Below, one piece after another: positions 10,661-20,887 of a stretch of DNA of 64,000 nt; positions within the stretch are counted from its first letter, which is position 1; every line of letters begins with the position of its first letter. A program made the translations under genes and the position numbers. The notes under the pieces were generated by a model, which made no database searches, was not told the origin of the DNA, and worked only from the letters and a program-made list of their open reading frames with translations. The stretch comes from Anaspis maculata (lineage: Eukaryota; Arthropoda; Insecta; Coleoptera; Scraptiidae): the NCBI GenBank assembly GCA_949128115.1, contig OX421968.1, forward strand, positions 52,841,423-52,905,422, given 5' to 3'.

Positions 10661-11884
10661 CCGGGTGATCATTTGAAAACTATCCACCTGCAATAACTCC
10701 CGATTCCTAGTTAATATTTCTTCGAGCAAAAACAGGTCGATTTTTATATCGAGGGGGACATCTAAAACATACATTGGCAAATTTCTATCTTCAGCCCCCT
10801 CGCCCCCACCCATCCCAAAAATAAAATTTCAAATGACACCACCCACCTTGCAATACATCAAATTGAAGAAAATTGAATTCACTTTTTGAGAAAGATATTT
10901 TCAAAAAATTCAACTTTACCCCCTCTTCTCCCTAAAAATTCTCTGAGTGTCCCTTTCAATATTCTGGACCCCTCAATTCTCTCCAGTTTAGTCAGCATCA
11001 TCCTGAATAGCTCAAGAGAAGAGAATTTTCGGTGAAAAAAGTGCCACCCAAATTGACCCCATTGCTCTCCCCCACCTCAACTTTAAAATTTAACAAAATA
11101 CCACCCACTTTTTGATACATCAAATTAAAGGAAATTAAATTCTATTTCTATAAACAATTTTTTCGGAATTTTCAACTCCTCCCACATTTAACTGGACATT
11201 TGGAGTATTTTAGTAGAAAATAGAATTTTAGGTATTTTAATGAGAAGATGTTGCGTTGTTTTCAAGTTGTTAATCATTTTTGAAATGTATCATTTTTCAC
11301 CTTTACACCAAATGGTAAAAAGGTTTTTCTGATTATATATTTTATATATATATATATAGTAGAAAAACGGGGGTTTCAAAAATTTCGAAAAAATTGTGTT
11401 CAGGGAGAGAATTCAATTCCCTCCAATTTGATGTATCACAAAGTAGGTATTGTCATTTTAGATTTTTAAGGTGAGGAGGGGGGAGCAAAGGGGTGAATTT
11501 GGGTAGCACTTTTTCCATAGAAATTTTTTGTTCCAATGCTGTGCAGGATGACGTTGACTGCATTGAAGAGAATGGAGAGGTCAAGAATATTCAATTTGAC
11601 ACTCAGAGAATTTAGGAGGAAAAGGGATGGGGTTGAAAAATTTTGAAATATTTTTTCAGAAAAAGAATTCAATTCTGTTGAATTGATTGTATCGCAAAAT
11701 AGGTAGTGTCATTTGAAATTTCAAAGCTGGGGTAGGTGGGGGCGAGGGGGCTAATGATAGAAAATCACTAATGTATGTTTTAGATGTCCCCCTCAATATA
11801 AAACTCGACCTGTCTTTGCTCGAAGACATTTTCACTAGGAATCGGGAGTTATTGCAGGTGGATAGTTTTCAAATGATCACCCGG
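10661..11884. mobile_element. 1.2-kb palindromic (fold-back) element with CCGGGTGATC ends
   Basis: The ends CCGGGTGATCATTTGAAAAC and GTTTTCAAATGATCACCCGG are exact complements. Both arms carry AGGTCGA...ATATCGAGGGGGACATC, AACATACATT, and GATACATCAAATTGAAG-like blocks (about 550 bp each) around an AT-rich core with a TATATATA run at 11336-11357. The flanks are TACA / TATA, and the related copy at 4588 shows TATA at this point, so a 2- or 4-bp duplication is likely. No coding. Partial copies lie at 15512-15990 and 63818-64000. Confidence 0.75.
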
Positions 11885-12017
11885 TATACAGCCTCCTGTG
11901 TCTGCTCCTGAATATGGTTTTTATTTTATACCTTCAGAACCGGTTGAAGTAGAATAATAAAATATAGCACATACACTAAACTTCTTACGCTAGACCTAAC
12001 AAGACGCAGGATGAGAA

Positions 12018-12430
12018 TCTTGAAAAATCGGTTGTGTCACCCTAAAACTTTCCCGACTAGTATACAGGAACCTATGGAAATTTTTGTTCGAAACGTACCT
12101 TTGGGTGAGAAGTTGGACTAGAAAGATCTAAAATCGTCTGCAGGAAATTATAAATCTTGTTAGGAAAATTTAAATATTCCGGGAAAACCTCAAATCTCAT
12201 TCCAAACTATCTTATTGTAAAAATCGTCAATTAAGGTCAAGTCCGGTCTCGAAGACCCAGGCCGGTTTCACATTTTCAACCGAAAAACCGGTAAATTGAG
12301 GAATTGTTCAAGAATCAGTTACCGTTTGTTTTGAAAAAAATGGTGAAAATCTGTTCACGGGATAGAAGGTTGGAAAATTATCAGTTTTTCCAGAAAGCGG
12401 TCCTGAATTTTGATTCACCTAGTATATGGC
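12018..12430 (+). repeat. dispersed repeat family 'AATCGGTTGTGTCACC', copy 2
   Basis: Begins GAAAAATCGGTTGTGTCACC and shares the CTAGTATACAGGAACCTATGG and AATTTTTGTTCGAAACGT blocks with copy 3 (45575). It ends in TTTTTCCAGAAAG. No shared reading frame among the copies. Confidence 0.55.
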
Positions 12431-13284
12431 ATCTTGGTAAGTCCCAACAAAGGAATATCACTGGTGAATTTCAACAACATAACTTGAATCGTTTTGGTTC
12501 AACCGTTTCAAATATCGGTTATCAAAATTTTATACCTTATGGTATCTTATGGTGGCCAATGGACGAAAAACTTTGATGTTAATCTTGACTCGCCCTTGGG
12601 TCCTCTATCTGCCATTAGTGTATGTAAGGAACTTGAGTAAGGTTTACTGCTTTGTCCTCTTCAACTTTTTGTAAGCACTTTGAAAACCGCTTTGAATTGT
12701 TGTTCTCTTCAAGGTCATGCATCAGTTACAGACTCTAACAACTAAGTTGGGTTGATTAGGGTACAAAAGTTGAAATGAATGCAATCCAAGTGATGCACTA
12801 GTAAAATTGATGTTTTTTTAAGAAATTTCTACAATTTTAACAAGAAAAAAAAAACGCCGTAACGGTGTAATAATGATATTTTATCTGCAAATTACTGCAC
12901 AAAAATAACGCATTATCCTTTTAGGCCATTTCTGACCTTGAAACAGAGAATTAAGCCACATACTTTCGTAAGTAGGGTGATATAACTTGAAAGAAAGTGA
13001 AAATGTGAAAAATTGAAGAAAATTTGGAAAAAAATTCGTGCAGGTAGTTCTTACTCCCTTTTTTTGACACAAGTTACACAGATTTTTTTTTGGAACATCC
13101 GAGAGACATATTGGCTCCCGGCAGTCAGCACATATGTATTTCGTCTTCCTGTGCAATCTGGATGGATAGGGGAAACAGTACTATTTTCCAGAAACAGTAA
13201 TAGGTAGTTCCACTTAGATCACTGTCAAGTCCATCAAATCAACCAAGCGCGATGTCTTTAGAGTCAATGCCGGCTGACAGACCA
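12431..13284. other. no gene recognised
   Basis: AT-rich. The minus-strand frame at 12881-13156 contains two CxxC pairs (ADC..C, CNLC), but the remaining composition gives no recognisable domain, so I do not call a gene. Confidence 0.35.
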
Positions 13285-13438
13285 ATTTTTAATTCAAAGC
13301 GAATAATAACTAGCACCTATACCTCAGCGCGAATAATAATTGACGTGTATTCATGGTATAGCACGCAATACTAAACAGTGTGTGTTGAAACGTTGACTCA
13401 GTAATTATAAACGAACCCAATAGGCGAAATCCGTAACA
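13285..13438 (+). repeat. 3' fragment of an LTR (same family as 57296-57822)
   Basis: The segment ending AAACAGTGTGTGTTGAAACG...CGAACCCAATAGGCGAAATCCGTAACA aligns with the last 150 bp of the LTR at 57296-57822 (AATAAACAGTGTGTGTTTT ... CGAACCCGTACGCGAAATATCGTAACA). The 5' part is missing. Confidence 0.6.
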
Positions 13439-13442
13439 GCAT

Positions 13443-13550
13443 AGGCTGTCTGATTTCTACATGATTCTAGTGGGCTGTGTTTCTGGTCGCAATCGGCCGA
13501 TCGCGGTTTGAATCGCAGCCCACTAGAATCATGTAGAAATCAGACAGCCT
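13443..13550. repeat. short perfect palindrome (35-bp arms)
   Basis: Arms 13443-13477 and 13516-13550 are perfect complements by eye (AGGCTGTCTGATTTCTACAT start), around a 38-bp loop containing CGGCCG. TA lies at both outer borders (CA-TA-GGCTG, CAGCC-TA-AA), compatible with a tiny TA-targeting MITE. It starts 4 bp after the LTR fragment. Confidence 0.8.
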
Positions 13551-15511
13551 AAATCTTAAATTTTAATTGAAATTTTGAGATTGGTTCCAACGTAGCCCCA
13601 GGAAAAATCTACTGCTGATGCTGAAACATTCTGGAACGTGCAGGCCAGAATTGATTTCTCCGCCGATTTTCCCCAATTTTACACATTAATTTATCACAAG
13701 AAATGGGAATCATCACCAATGTGGTTTTTTGGTACTGATGTTCAATTTATGTCATAAAAAAGTGGAAATTTCACACTTCACTGAACAGAACAATACACAC
13801 TGAACAGAACAATACAATCCGATGTGTAAGTAGCACTTGAGTGATTCACGATTCCAAATAGACCACTATGCTAATGCTACAAGCTAATGAGCAATGTAGC
13901 TCAACAGCTAATATCGAGCTATATTATTTCTTTAATAAAATAAGAACTTTTGTAATGTAAACATTTCGTAATTTAAATCAAACGGTAGGTACCTATATGA
14001 ACGGATCTGTCTTTGAGTGTGTATATATATCTTCAGGCCTGTGGCATAAAACTGGCGTTTGTTAAGATACAAGGATGTCGGTCGGCCAGAAATGTGCGTC
14101 TGAACATTTAGGACCCGCATTCCTAGAGGGTGTTTCAAGAAAACCTCACTCTACCTCACTCTCGTATTGCTGATGGCAAAATATTACGTTTGTTACAACA
14201 CGCCTACACGCACAGACAGTCATACAGAAGAATATTTCCAGTCGAATCGCACAGAAAAAGGGTTTTCTCTTTTGATAGTCTACAGAATCATTAGGCAAAA
14301 AGAATCGAGCTTTATCAGGATTATTGCTTGCCCTGAATGCCAGATACTATCTTAATTATAAATCTTAGAGAGTGAGACTGCTCTGTGAAAGGATGAGAAA
14401 GTGCATGACAGTGAGGGATGATTAAATTGTAGCTTAGTGCAAGTCATGGCATTATTCTAACGAATATCGAGCCTAGCTGATTTTCTTTCTGGAATATTTA
14501 GCGACGTGATTAATTACGGGCGGCGCAGAGTCCCCTGAATGTTTTCCCTAATAAATCCTTTTTTGTGTCGGCAGACATGAATGTATGAAGCTAAGAATAC
14601 GACACCATAGCCATGGGACTAGTTTCATGCCGAACGAGTGTTCCAGATAAAAAGTGGAAAGCCGTGTTGTAGCTCATTATTCGAGTAACGATAGAACTTT
14701 AGCATGTGTATTGAAAATTAGGGAGTGTTTTTTTTTTAATTGTTTTGCAATAAAACCGATTTTTTCTGGGATACGATGTTGCGTATAGCCTGAGTTAAGA
14801 GTGTGCACTAATGGGCAGGCTAACAGTTAGTTACAGAGTTCGAGGGCATTTGTTCTTTTTCTGCAAAATCGCGTTTCTTCGATTTGGTGCGAAGAAAAAA
14901 CTAATTTTTCTGCAGAAGTGATGCCAAAAAATATGGAGAATTTAAACGTCCATGTTGGCTTGGTGTGACTGCCTGCTCATAGCTGACTACTGTTAAAAAA
15001 GGGACTTGGTACATACCGAGTGTCCCCAAAAAAAAAAAAACTCGAGTCCGGTTAAATGGGGTAGGGATCCCGAAAGCCCGTACGAGTATTCGTGCGTGCA
15101 GTAAATGAACGAAACTCCTTTTGGTTTCTGGATTTACTTAAAGGGGAGAGATGATGTTTCATTTTATCCGGCACTCGGGTCTCTCTTCCGGGCGACAACT
15201 CCTGAAACCAAACCAAGATGAGGATGACGTATATACAGCTGAACGAGGATTCCGATGAAGTACTAAGCAGGGTGGCTCGGCTAGTTTGCTCACTACCAGT
15301 CAGTCGAGGGGAGTGGGATTTAGTCTACACGCGATGGCCTACCATCTAAGTGGCCTACCGCGGGACCTATTACACCTCGTGGTGGTGGTTGTAGTTTTTT
15401 TTTCAAGTCAAATAATGCCCATGACCGTTGAATGCTGATGACACTTCCCAATGTCCATTCAGCCATGGCGAAAAAAAAACACCAGGCTTGCAAAAACATC
15501 CATTTGTGTTT
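13551..15511. other. about 2 kb without a recognised gene
   Basis: Only short open frames are present. An A-run (15027-15040) and a GC-richer stretch at 15040-15380 stand out from the AT-rich surroundings, but I recognise no RNA or protein in them. Confidence 0.35.
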
Positions 15512-15990
15512 GAAAATTTGAAAACTATCCACCCGTAATAACTCCCGATTCCTAGCGAATATTTCCTCGAGCAAAAACAGGTCGATTTTTATATCGAGGG
15601 GGACATCCAAAGCATACATTGGCGGATTTCTATCTTAACCCCTCCGCTTCCACCGACCCCAACTTCAAAATTCCAAATGACACCGCCTACTTTACAATAC
15701 ATCGAATTAAATCGAATTAAATTCTCTTTCTGAAAAAATTTTTTTTTTTTTCAATTTTTAATCACATCCCTTTCTTCTTAAAATTATCTAAGTGACCAAT
15801 TCATTACTCTTGACAGTCTCGACCTCTCAACCCCTCAAGTATCCTTTTCAATGTAGTCTGTTTCATCCTGAATACAATCGATGAGGAGAAATTTCTGTGG
15901 AAGATTGCCACCCAAATTTACCCCTTCGCCTCCCCCTTCCCTTCCCCCATCAACCTCCAAATTTAAAATGACATTACGCTTTGAGGAGTA
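15512..15990 (+). repeat. half copy of the 10661-11884 palindrome family
   Basis: Contains TTTGAAAACTATCCACC, GGTCGATTTTTATATCGAGG, GGGACATCCAAAGCATACAT, ATGACACCGCCTACTTT and TTCATCCTGAATA in the order of the left arm of 10661-11884. The opposite arm is absent here. Confidence 0.7.
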
Positions 15991-16458
15991 AAGTGTGCCC
16001 ATGGCAATTTCACCATACCCTAGATACGCACGATACGCTGTAATTACTGCTGGGTGGTTATGACTGGCAAGAAGCACCAGGAAAAGGAAAAAAATTTGCA
16101 TGCCATGGGTGGCACGGGTTCGGTGCTCGAGAGTTTTCGAAAGTGAAAGACGTGCCATCATAATAACGCGAATATTCGATTAGGGCCCTTCAGACTGTTC
16201 AAATAGTAATTTATCTTTGTTTAGTCCCGTGTGCGGCAGCGTCGCTCTTTCAATTCGACGGAGTTGCCGGTATAAATCAGGGGTGTACAATTGTACAACC
16301 AACCCACTTCAGATGATTGTGCCGCGCGCTATTCTCCACCAGCTGCAAAACACGCTAATCCCTCTACACCTCGAATGACCACTGGACTGACTCTTTATAC
16401 AACCCCTATCGATCATGCCTTATCATATGCCATTTCGTTGCTGCATCTAACTGAGCCA

Positions 16459-17019
16459 TTATTTTGACCTTTCAGTTTTTTTTACGCATTTTCCACGATG
16501 CCCGTACCGTACCCCATCATGATGGTCTTTGAGGGTTAGAAGTCCCTCTCGAGGCGTCAAGGGACGCAAATAAATTTTGTTCATGATTAACTGTCCTGTT
16601 TGCACCGAATTACCACTTAAAATGCCGTGTAATTGCTCACCAATAACCATAACACGATACGGCATCGCAGTTAATGGAGCACGAAGGTCTAAAACGTTCC
16701 CTAACGAAAATAGTGCCTTTGCCATAATCCCGACACATTATCCTCGCACCAAATTATAAACACCTGACAACACGGGACTTTTCCGGCATCATAGGCTGCA
16801 ACAGCCGGTCCCTTTATTGTTATTCCTCGATGGATGCCCATCGTGACAAGTTGACGTCTGCCAGTCTGATATTTAATGCATATTAGATGTGCACCCTTCG
16901 GGATTAATCTACAACGTAAACAACCGGCTACCAAACAATTAGCATGCGTTTTATGAGGACCACAAATCCCAGCTCGTAAATGAAATGGGTCAAAGACAAT
17001 GAAAATACGATGTAAGCAG
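16459..17019 (-). pseudogene. possible endogenous ssDNA-virus-like capsid remnant (tentative)
   Basis: Two overlapping minus-strand frames (about 17019-16701 and 16725-16459) have protein-like composition and appear to continue one another through a frameshift near 16715. The first contains a Cys-rich CGPH...C..C segment, ITIKGP and VFIIWCED. The second has LFSLGN, then PYRVMVIGE and a basic C-terminus ending in a stop at 16459. The order (strand followed by a V-F/W-D motif, an LF motif, then a basic YRVM strand) recalls capsid proteins of geminivirus- or genomovirus-like CRESS-DNA viruses. This is pattern recognition only; no replicase or nonanucleotide origin is visible. It could also be chance or an unknown gene. 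Confidence 0.27.
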
Positions 17020-17410
17020 CTGAACCGAAATCCGGATCAATGCCTCTAGACTTGAAGGTTTGACTGACACACGAGGCGGCAAATAGCCTGCTCGCCGCTG
17101 AAAAAGCAGATCATGCGGTACCTACTTTGTGTATTTTGTGACTGGATACAAATTCAATTTTTCACGTCTCTTCCTCGTCATGATGTGACGTTGGTCATTT
17201 ATTATTGCTTATTGGTATTGGACTAGATAAGGTTATCTAGGGCTCGCCAGTCTGAATAAAGCTCGTCGAAATGTTGTCAAATCTAATTAAGACTAAGTTA
17301 AGAAGTTAAGTTAAGACTACCTTCCTACCTAAAGGCCTGTTAAAAAAATAAAGGCGCATGAACCGTAGGAGCAAGGCTCATTAAAACCATAGATTAAAAC
17401 TCGGTGAACA

Positions 17411-17735
17411 TTTAAGGTAGCCGGAATATTGGCCAAATAACACAGTTTTCCTTCAGTTCCAGTAACCTTATTCTCTGGAAGAAAATTACCATTCAGGTCT
17501 CTTTTGGAAGCTACGAGGATGGTCTTCAGCTTACCGAGCTCAAACTATAAATTTTTGAAAGAAAAATTTAAATTATTTCTCAAAAATTTAAAATTTGAGC
17601 TCGTCAAGTTGAAGACCATTCTCGTAGCTTTCAAAAGAGACCTGAATGGTAATTTTGTTCCAGAGAATAAGGTTACTGGAGCTGAAGAAAAAATTGTGTT
17701 ATTTGACTAATATTCCGGCCACCTCAACCTTAACC
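17411..17735. mobile_element. 325-bp palindromic MITE
   Basis: The left arm (AAGGTAGCCGGAATATTGG, CAAATAACACA, CCAGTAACCTTATTCTCTGG, ACCATTCAGGTCTCTTTTGG) is mirrored on the right around an AT-rich centre near 17565, down to GAGCTCAAA/TTTGAGCTC next to the loop. The open frame at 17504-17710 reads through arm sequence and is not a gene. Confidence 0.8.
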
Positions 17736-18752
17736 AAGGTTGGTCAAGACACTTTGTGGTAGATAAAGCTGTCCAAGGTTTCTTGAGAGTGCGTTGAGAC
17801 TCAAGGCGGTCAAGTGCGTGCTGAAGAACTCACATCTCAACATTCTCAACCCGGTCCATTATTGTGAGATCTGCGCGCGTGAAAATGCGCTTGGGCAATC
17901 GTCCGTGATGGCCTTTCGACACAAAAACCGCACTTTAAGCTTGTCGATGTCGGTTATGTTTTGACACCAAATTACGCACCCTTTGTAGCGACATGCTTGT
18001 TAATCCAAACTTTGAGGACCTAAACAGTTTCTATCCACTTATCAAAATTAATCTAAATCGTGTGGCGCTTCGGAATCAATCCCGCAAAACGCCCTTAATT
18101 ATTGCAACTCACCCCCTAAAACTGGGTCGAGAAAGCATCGGGGGTGAGGCTTGTTATAACTGATCTCAAATTTCCCGTGAAGCAACTTAAATCGTCAAAT
18201 TAATATTCAACTTTCCAGTCAGAGTCATTTAGAACTCGTTAAATTTATGTCGCTGTGTTATTGAAATATATCCGCCATTGCGAACAGTCGTTGGATCGGG
18301 GCACAGTTTGTTGTCAATATGATGCATGAAGCACAAAAACTGGATTTATAACTAACTGTCCACAAATTAAAATGGACCATTTTTTGAAAGGCTTTTTTGA
18401 AATGTCCATGAAATTCTTGAAAATGATCTGATTACAAAACACCTTGCACTATTTTGAAGATACATTTTCCTATTTTCATGAACCATGCGTATCCAAATGA
18501 TTCATGGCAAAGAAATGCCTCATACAGTGCAATAGAGAAGGCGTGAAGTTTTCAAATCACCCTGTATAGGTAAATATTACTGTATTTTGTTTGTGAGCCA
18601 TGTCGCTCAACCAAGCAAGCCTTCGGTTGGTGTCAAAGTTCATGTGGCAGTGAAAGTGTTTTTGAACTGTACAATACTATAATACTACCTATAGCAAAAT
18701 GTTTTGAATAGGTGTTCCCTAGGCAGTTCTCTGTGATGGCAATGGGAGAAGG
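17736..18752. other. no gene recognised
   Basis: Mixed sequence with short open frames. CACCCTGTATAGG at about 18562 is an isolated copy of the CAGGGTG end motif seen in the palindromic elements. Confidence 0.35.
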
Positions 18753-20779
18753 AAACAAGTGAGTATGCCTTCACATGCGTGAGTCTCAGTAGCGCATTTT
18801 CTCAAAGAGGCATATTGTGGACGTACAAAAATTTGGTTGAAGGAGAAACACCATTCCTTGCCAACTTTCTTCATTCGAAACTCATTGTGATATTTTGTTA
18901 TCAAAATGGGGTACTTGCCAATGAAATAGATTTGAATGAAAATTCTTTCACTCATCAATATTTTTTTGTTTGAGGGCGAGAGCTGGGAGTGGCGACTAAT
19001 CAACAGTTAGTAGTCTATTCTTTCCCATTTTTAGTCGACTATCCAAATAGTGAAAGAATTAGATCGCTATGTCTTCGGGTTTATGTTTTCCATTTATCTC
19101 TTACTTTGAGGGCAGCGTGTGGGGGTGGCAGCATTCGGCAAAGTAACTGTTGCACAGTTTGAGTTAGGAGTTTCTAAATGTTCAAGGAAATATGACAATC
19201 AGTGAAAATTGTGAAAGTTGCATTTTTTTTTAATTGAGGGTGGGAGCTGGAGGCGGCGACTAATCAAAAGTGGCCTATCTCTTCCCATTTTTAGTCAGCT
19301 ATCTATATAGCGGAACAATTAGATCGCTATGTCTTCAGGGTTATGTTTCACATTTATCTCTTACTTTGGGGGCGGCGCGGCGTGTTGGAGCGGCAGAGTT
19401 TGGCAAAGAAATTCTTCCACAGTTTGAGTTTAAAGTTTCTGAATGTTTGAGGTAACATTAAAATGTAAATCAGTGGAAATTATTGAAAGTTGCACTTTTT
19501 CTTTTGGGGGTGGAAGTTGGAGGCGGCGCCATATCAAAAGTAGCCCATTCTTCCCAATTTTTAGTTAGCTATCCATATAGCGAAAGAATTAGATCGTTAT
19601 GTCTTCGGGTCTATGTTTTTCATTCATCTCTCACTTTGAGGGCAGCGTGTGGGGGCGGCAGCATTCGGCAAAGTAACTGTTGCACAGTTTGAGTTGAGAG
19701 TTTCTGAATGTAAGGGAAATATGACAATCAGTGAAAATTGTGAAAGTTGCATTTTTTTGTTTGGAGGCGGCAGCTGGAGGCGGCGGCTAATTAAAAGTGG
19801 CCCATCTTTTTCCAATTTCAGTCAGCTACCAATATAGTGAAAGAATTAGATCGCTTTGTCTCCAGGTTCATGTTTTACATTCATCTCTCACTTTGGGGGC
19901 GGCACGTGAGAACGGCAGAGTTTGGCAAAGAAATTCTTGCACAGTTTGAGTCAAGAGTTTCTAAATGTTCGAGGTAACATTATCAGCTAAATCAGTGAAA
20001 ATTGTTGAAAGTTGCACTTTTTTTCTTTTGGGGGCGGAAGCTGGAGGCGGCGCCATATCAAAAGTAGCCTATCCTTTTCCATTTTTAGTTAGCTATCCAT
20101 ATAGCGAAAAAATTGGATCGCTATGTCTTCGGGTTCATGTTTTTCATTTATCTCTTACTTTGGGGGCGGCGTGTGGGAGCGGCAGCGTTCGGCTGAGCAA
20201 ATGTTGCATAATTTGAGTTGGCAGTTCCTAATGTTTAGGGGAACATCTCAATCAGTAACATTTGTGAAAGTTGCACTTTTTATCGTTTTGGGGGCGGAAT
20301 CTGGGGGCGGCGACTAACCAAAAGTAACCTATCCTTTCCCATTTTTAGTCAGCTATTTATATACCGAAAGAATCAGATCGCTATGTCTTCGGGTTTATGT
20401 TTTTCATTTTAAAGTGATTGGGGGCGGTTTTTAGCAGTTTTTTCATGTCGGCGGCGCATATTGCAGACGGAATGTTTCTTGGCTTACGTTTATAAGTGGC
20501 AACTATGTATTATTCAAAAAATGAGAACACCAGAGCATCAGGTCTGGTTGAAAGTGCAATATTATGTTATTTCAAGTTTATCGGGGGCGGTTTTCTCTAT
20601 GTTGGCGGCGCAATATGGACATCCAATATAGCCTAGCCCTCCTTTGGGAGTGGCAGCTATGTAACAGCGAAAAAATTAGGAAGCTAGGTCGTCTAGTTTC
20701 GGAGGAGTTCGAGGAACGGACGGACGGACGGACAAAGCGGTTGCAATAGCGATTGTCATCAAGATGGAAAATGCGCTAA
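18753..20779 (+). mobile_element. Helentron-associated (DINE-1-like) element, copy A
   Basis: The 5' end AAACAAGTGAGTATGCC is followed by CTCAGTAGCGCATTTTCT (subterminal repeat), a 5' module to about 19000, then six tandem units of about 260 bp anchored on TTAGATCGCTATGTCTTC at about 19059, 19318, 19586, 19846, 20112 and 20366. These alternate between a GGCAGCATTCGG type and a GGCAGAGTTTGG type. The distal module carries a (GGAC)n microsatellite at 20698-20720. The 3' end is a hairpin (AGCGAT...GATGGAAAATGCGCT) and CTAA. Matching 5'/3' subterminal inverted repeats, central tandem repeats, a microsatellite and a 3' stem-loop are the known structure of DINE-1/HINE elements. No protein is encoded. 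Confidence 0.75.
20704..20720 (+). repeat. (GGAC)n microsatellite of copy A
   Basis: Tandem GGAC units immediately before AAAGCGGTTGCAATAGCG. The same position is occupied by GGAC/GTCC runs of different length in copies B-F. Confidence 0.9.
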
Positions 20780-20887
20780 CAAGAAATTGCCGTGCCACGA
20801 TGATCGCTATACCGACACCTGGTCAGTGAAAACGTCGTTGTACCCTTTTGTCGAGGAGCATATGGTCACGAAGTCACGACGATTTTT
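20780..20887. other. 108-bp spacer between inverted copies A and B
   Basis: Unique sequence separating two head-to-head 3' ends. Nothing recognised in it. Confidence 0.7.

Noticed and set aside
12881..13156. Zinc-finger-like CxxC frame (ADCREPICL...CNLCQKKG)
   Set aside because: Two CxxC pairs alone in a 91-codon AT-rich frame are not enough; the rest is Phe/Lys-rich and unlike any finger family I know. Left unannotated as a gene.
19270..20317. Many 60-83-codon frames repeating similar peptides (LFPFLVSYLYSG..., LSLTLGAA...)
   Set aside because: They recur because they sit in the 260-bp tandem units and occur on both strands with frequent stops; no start or domain is conserved.
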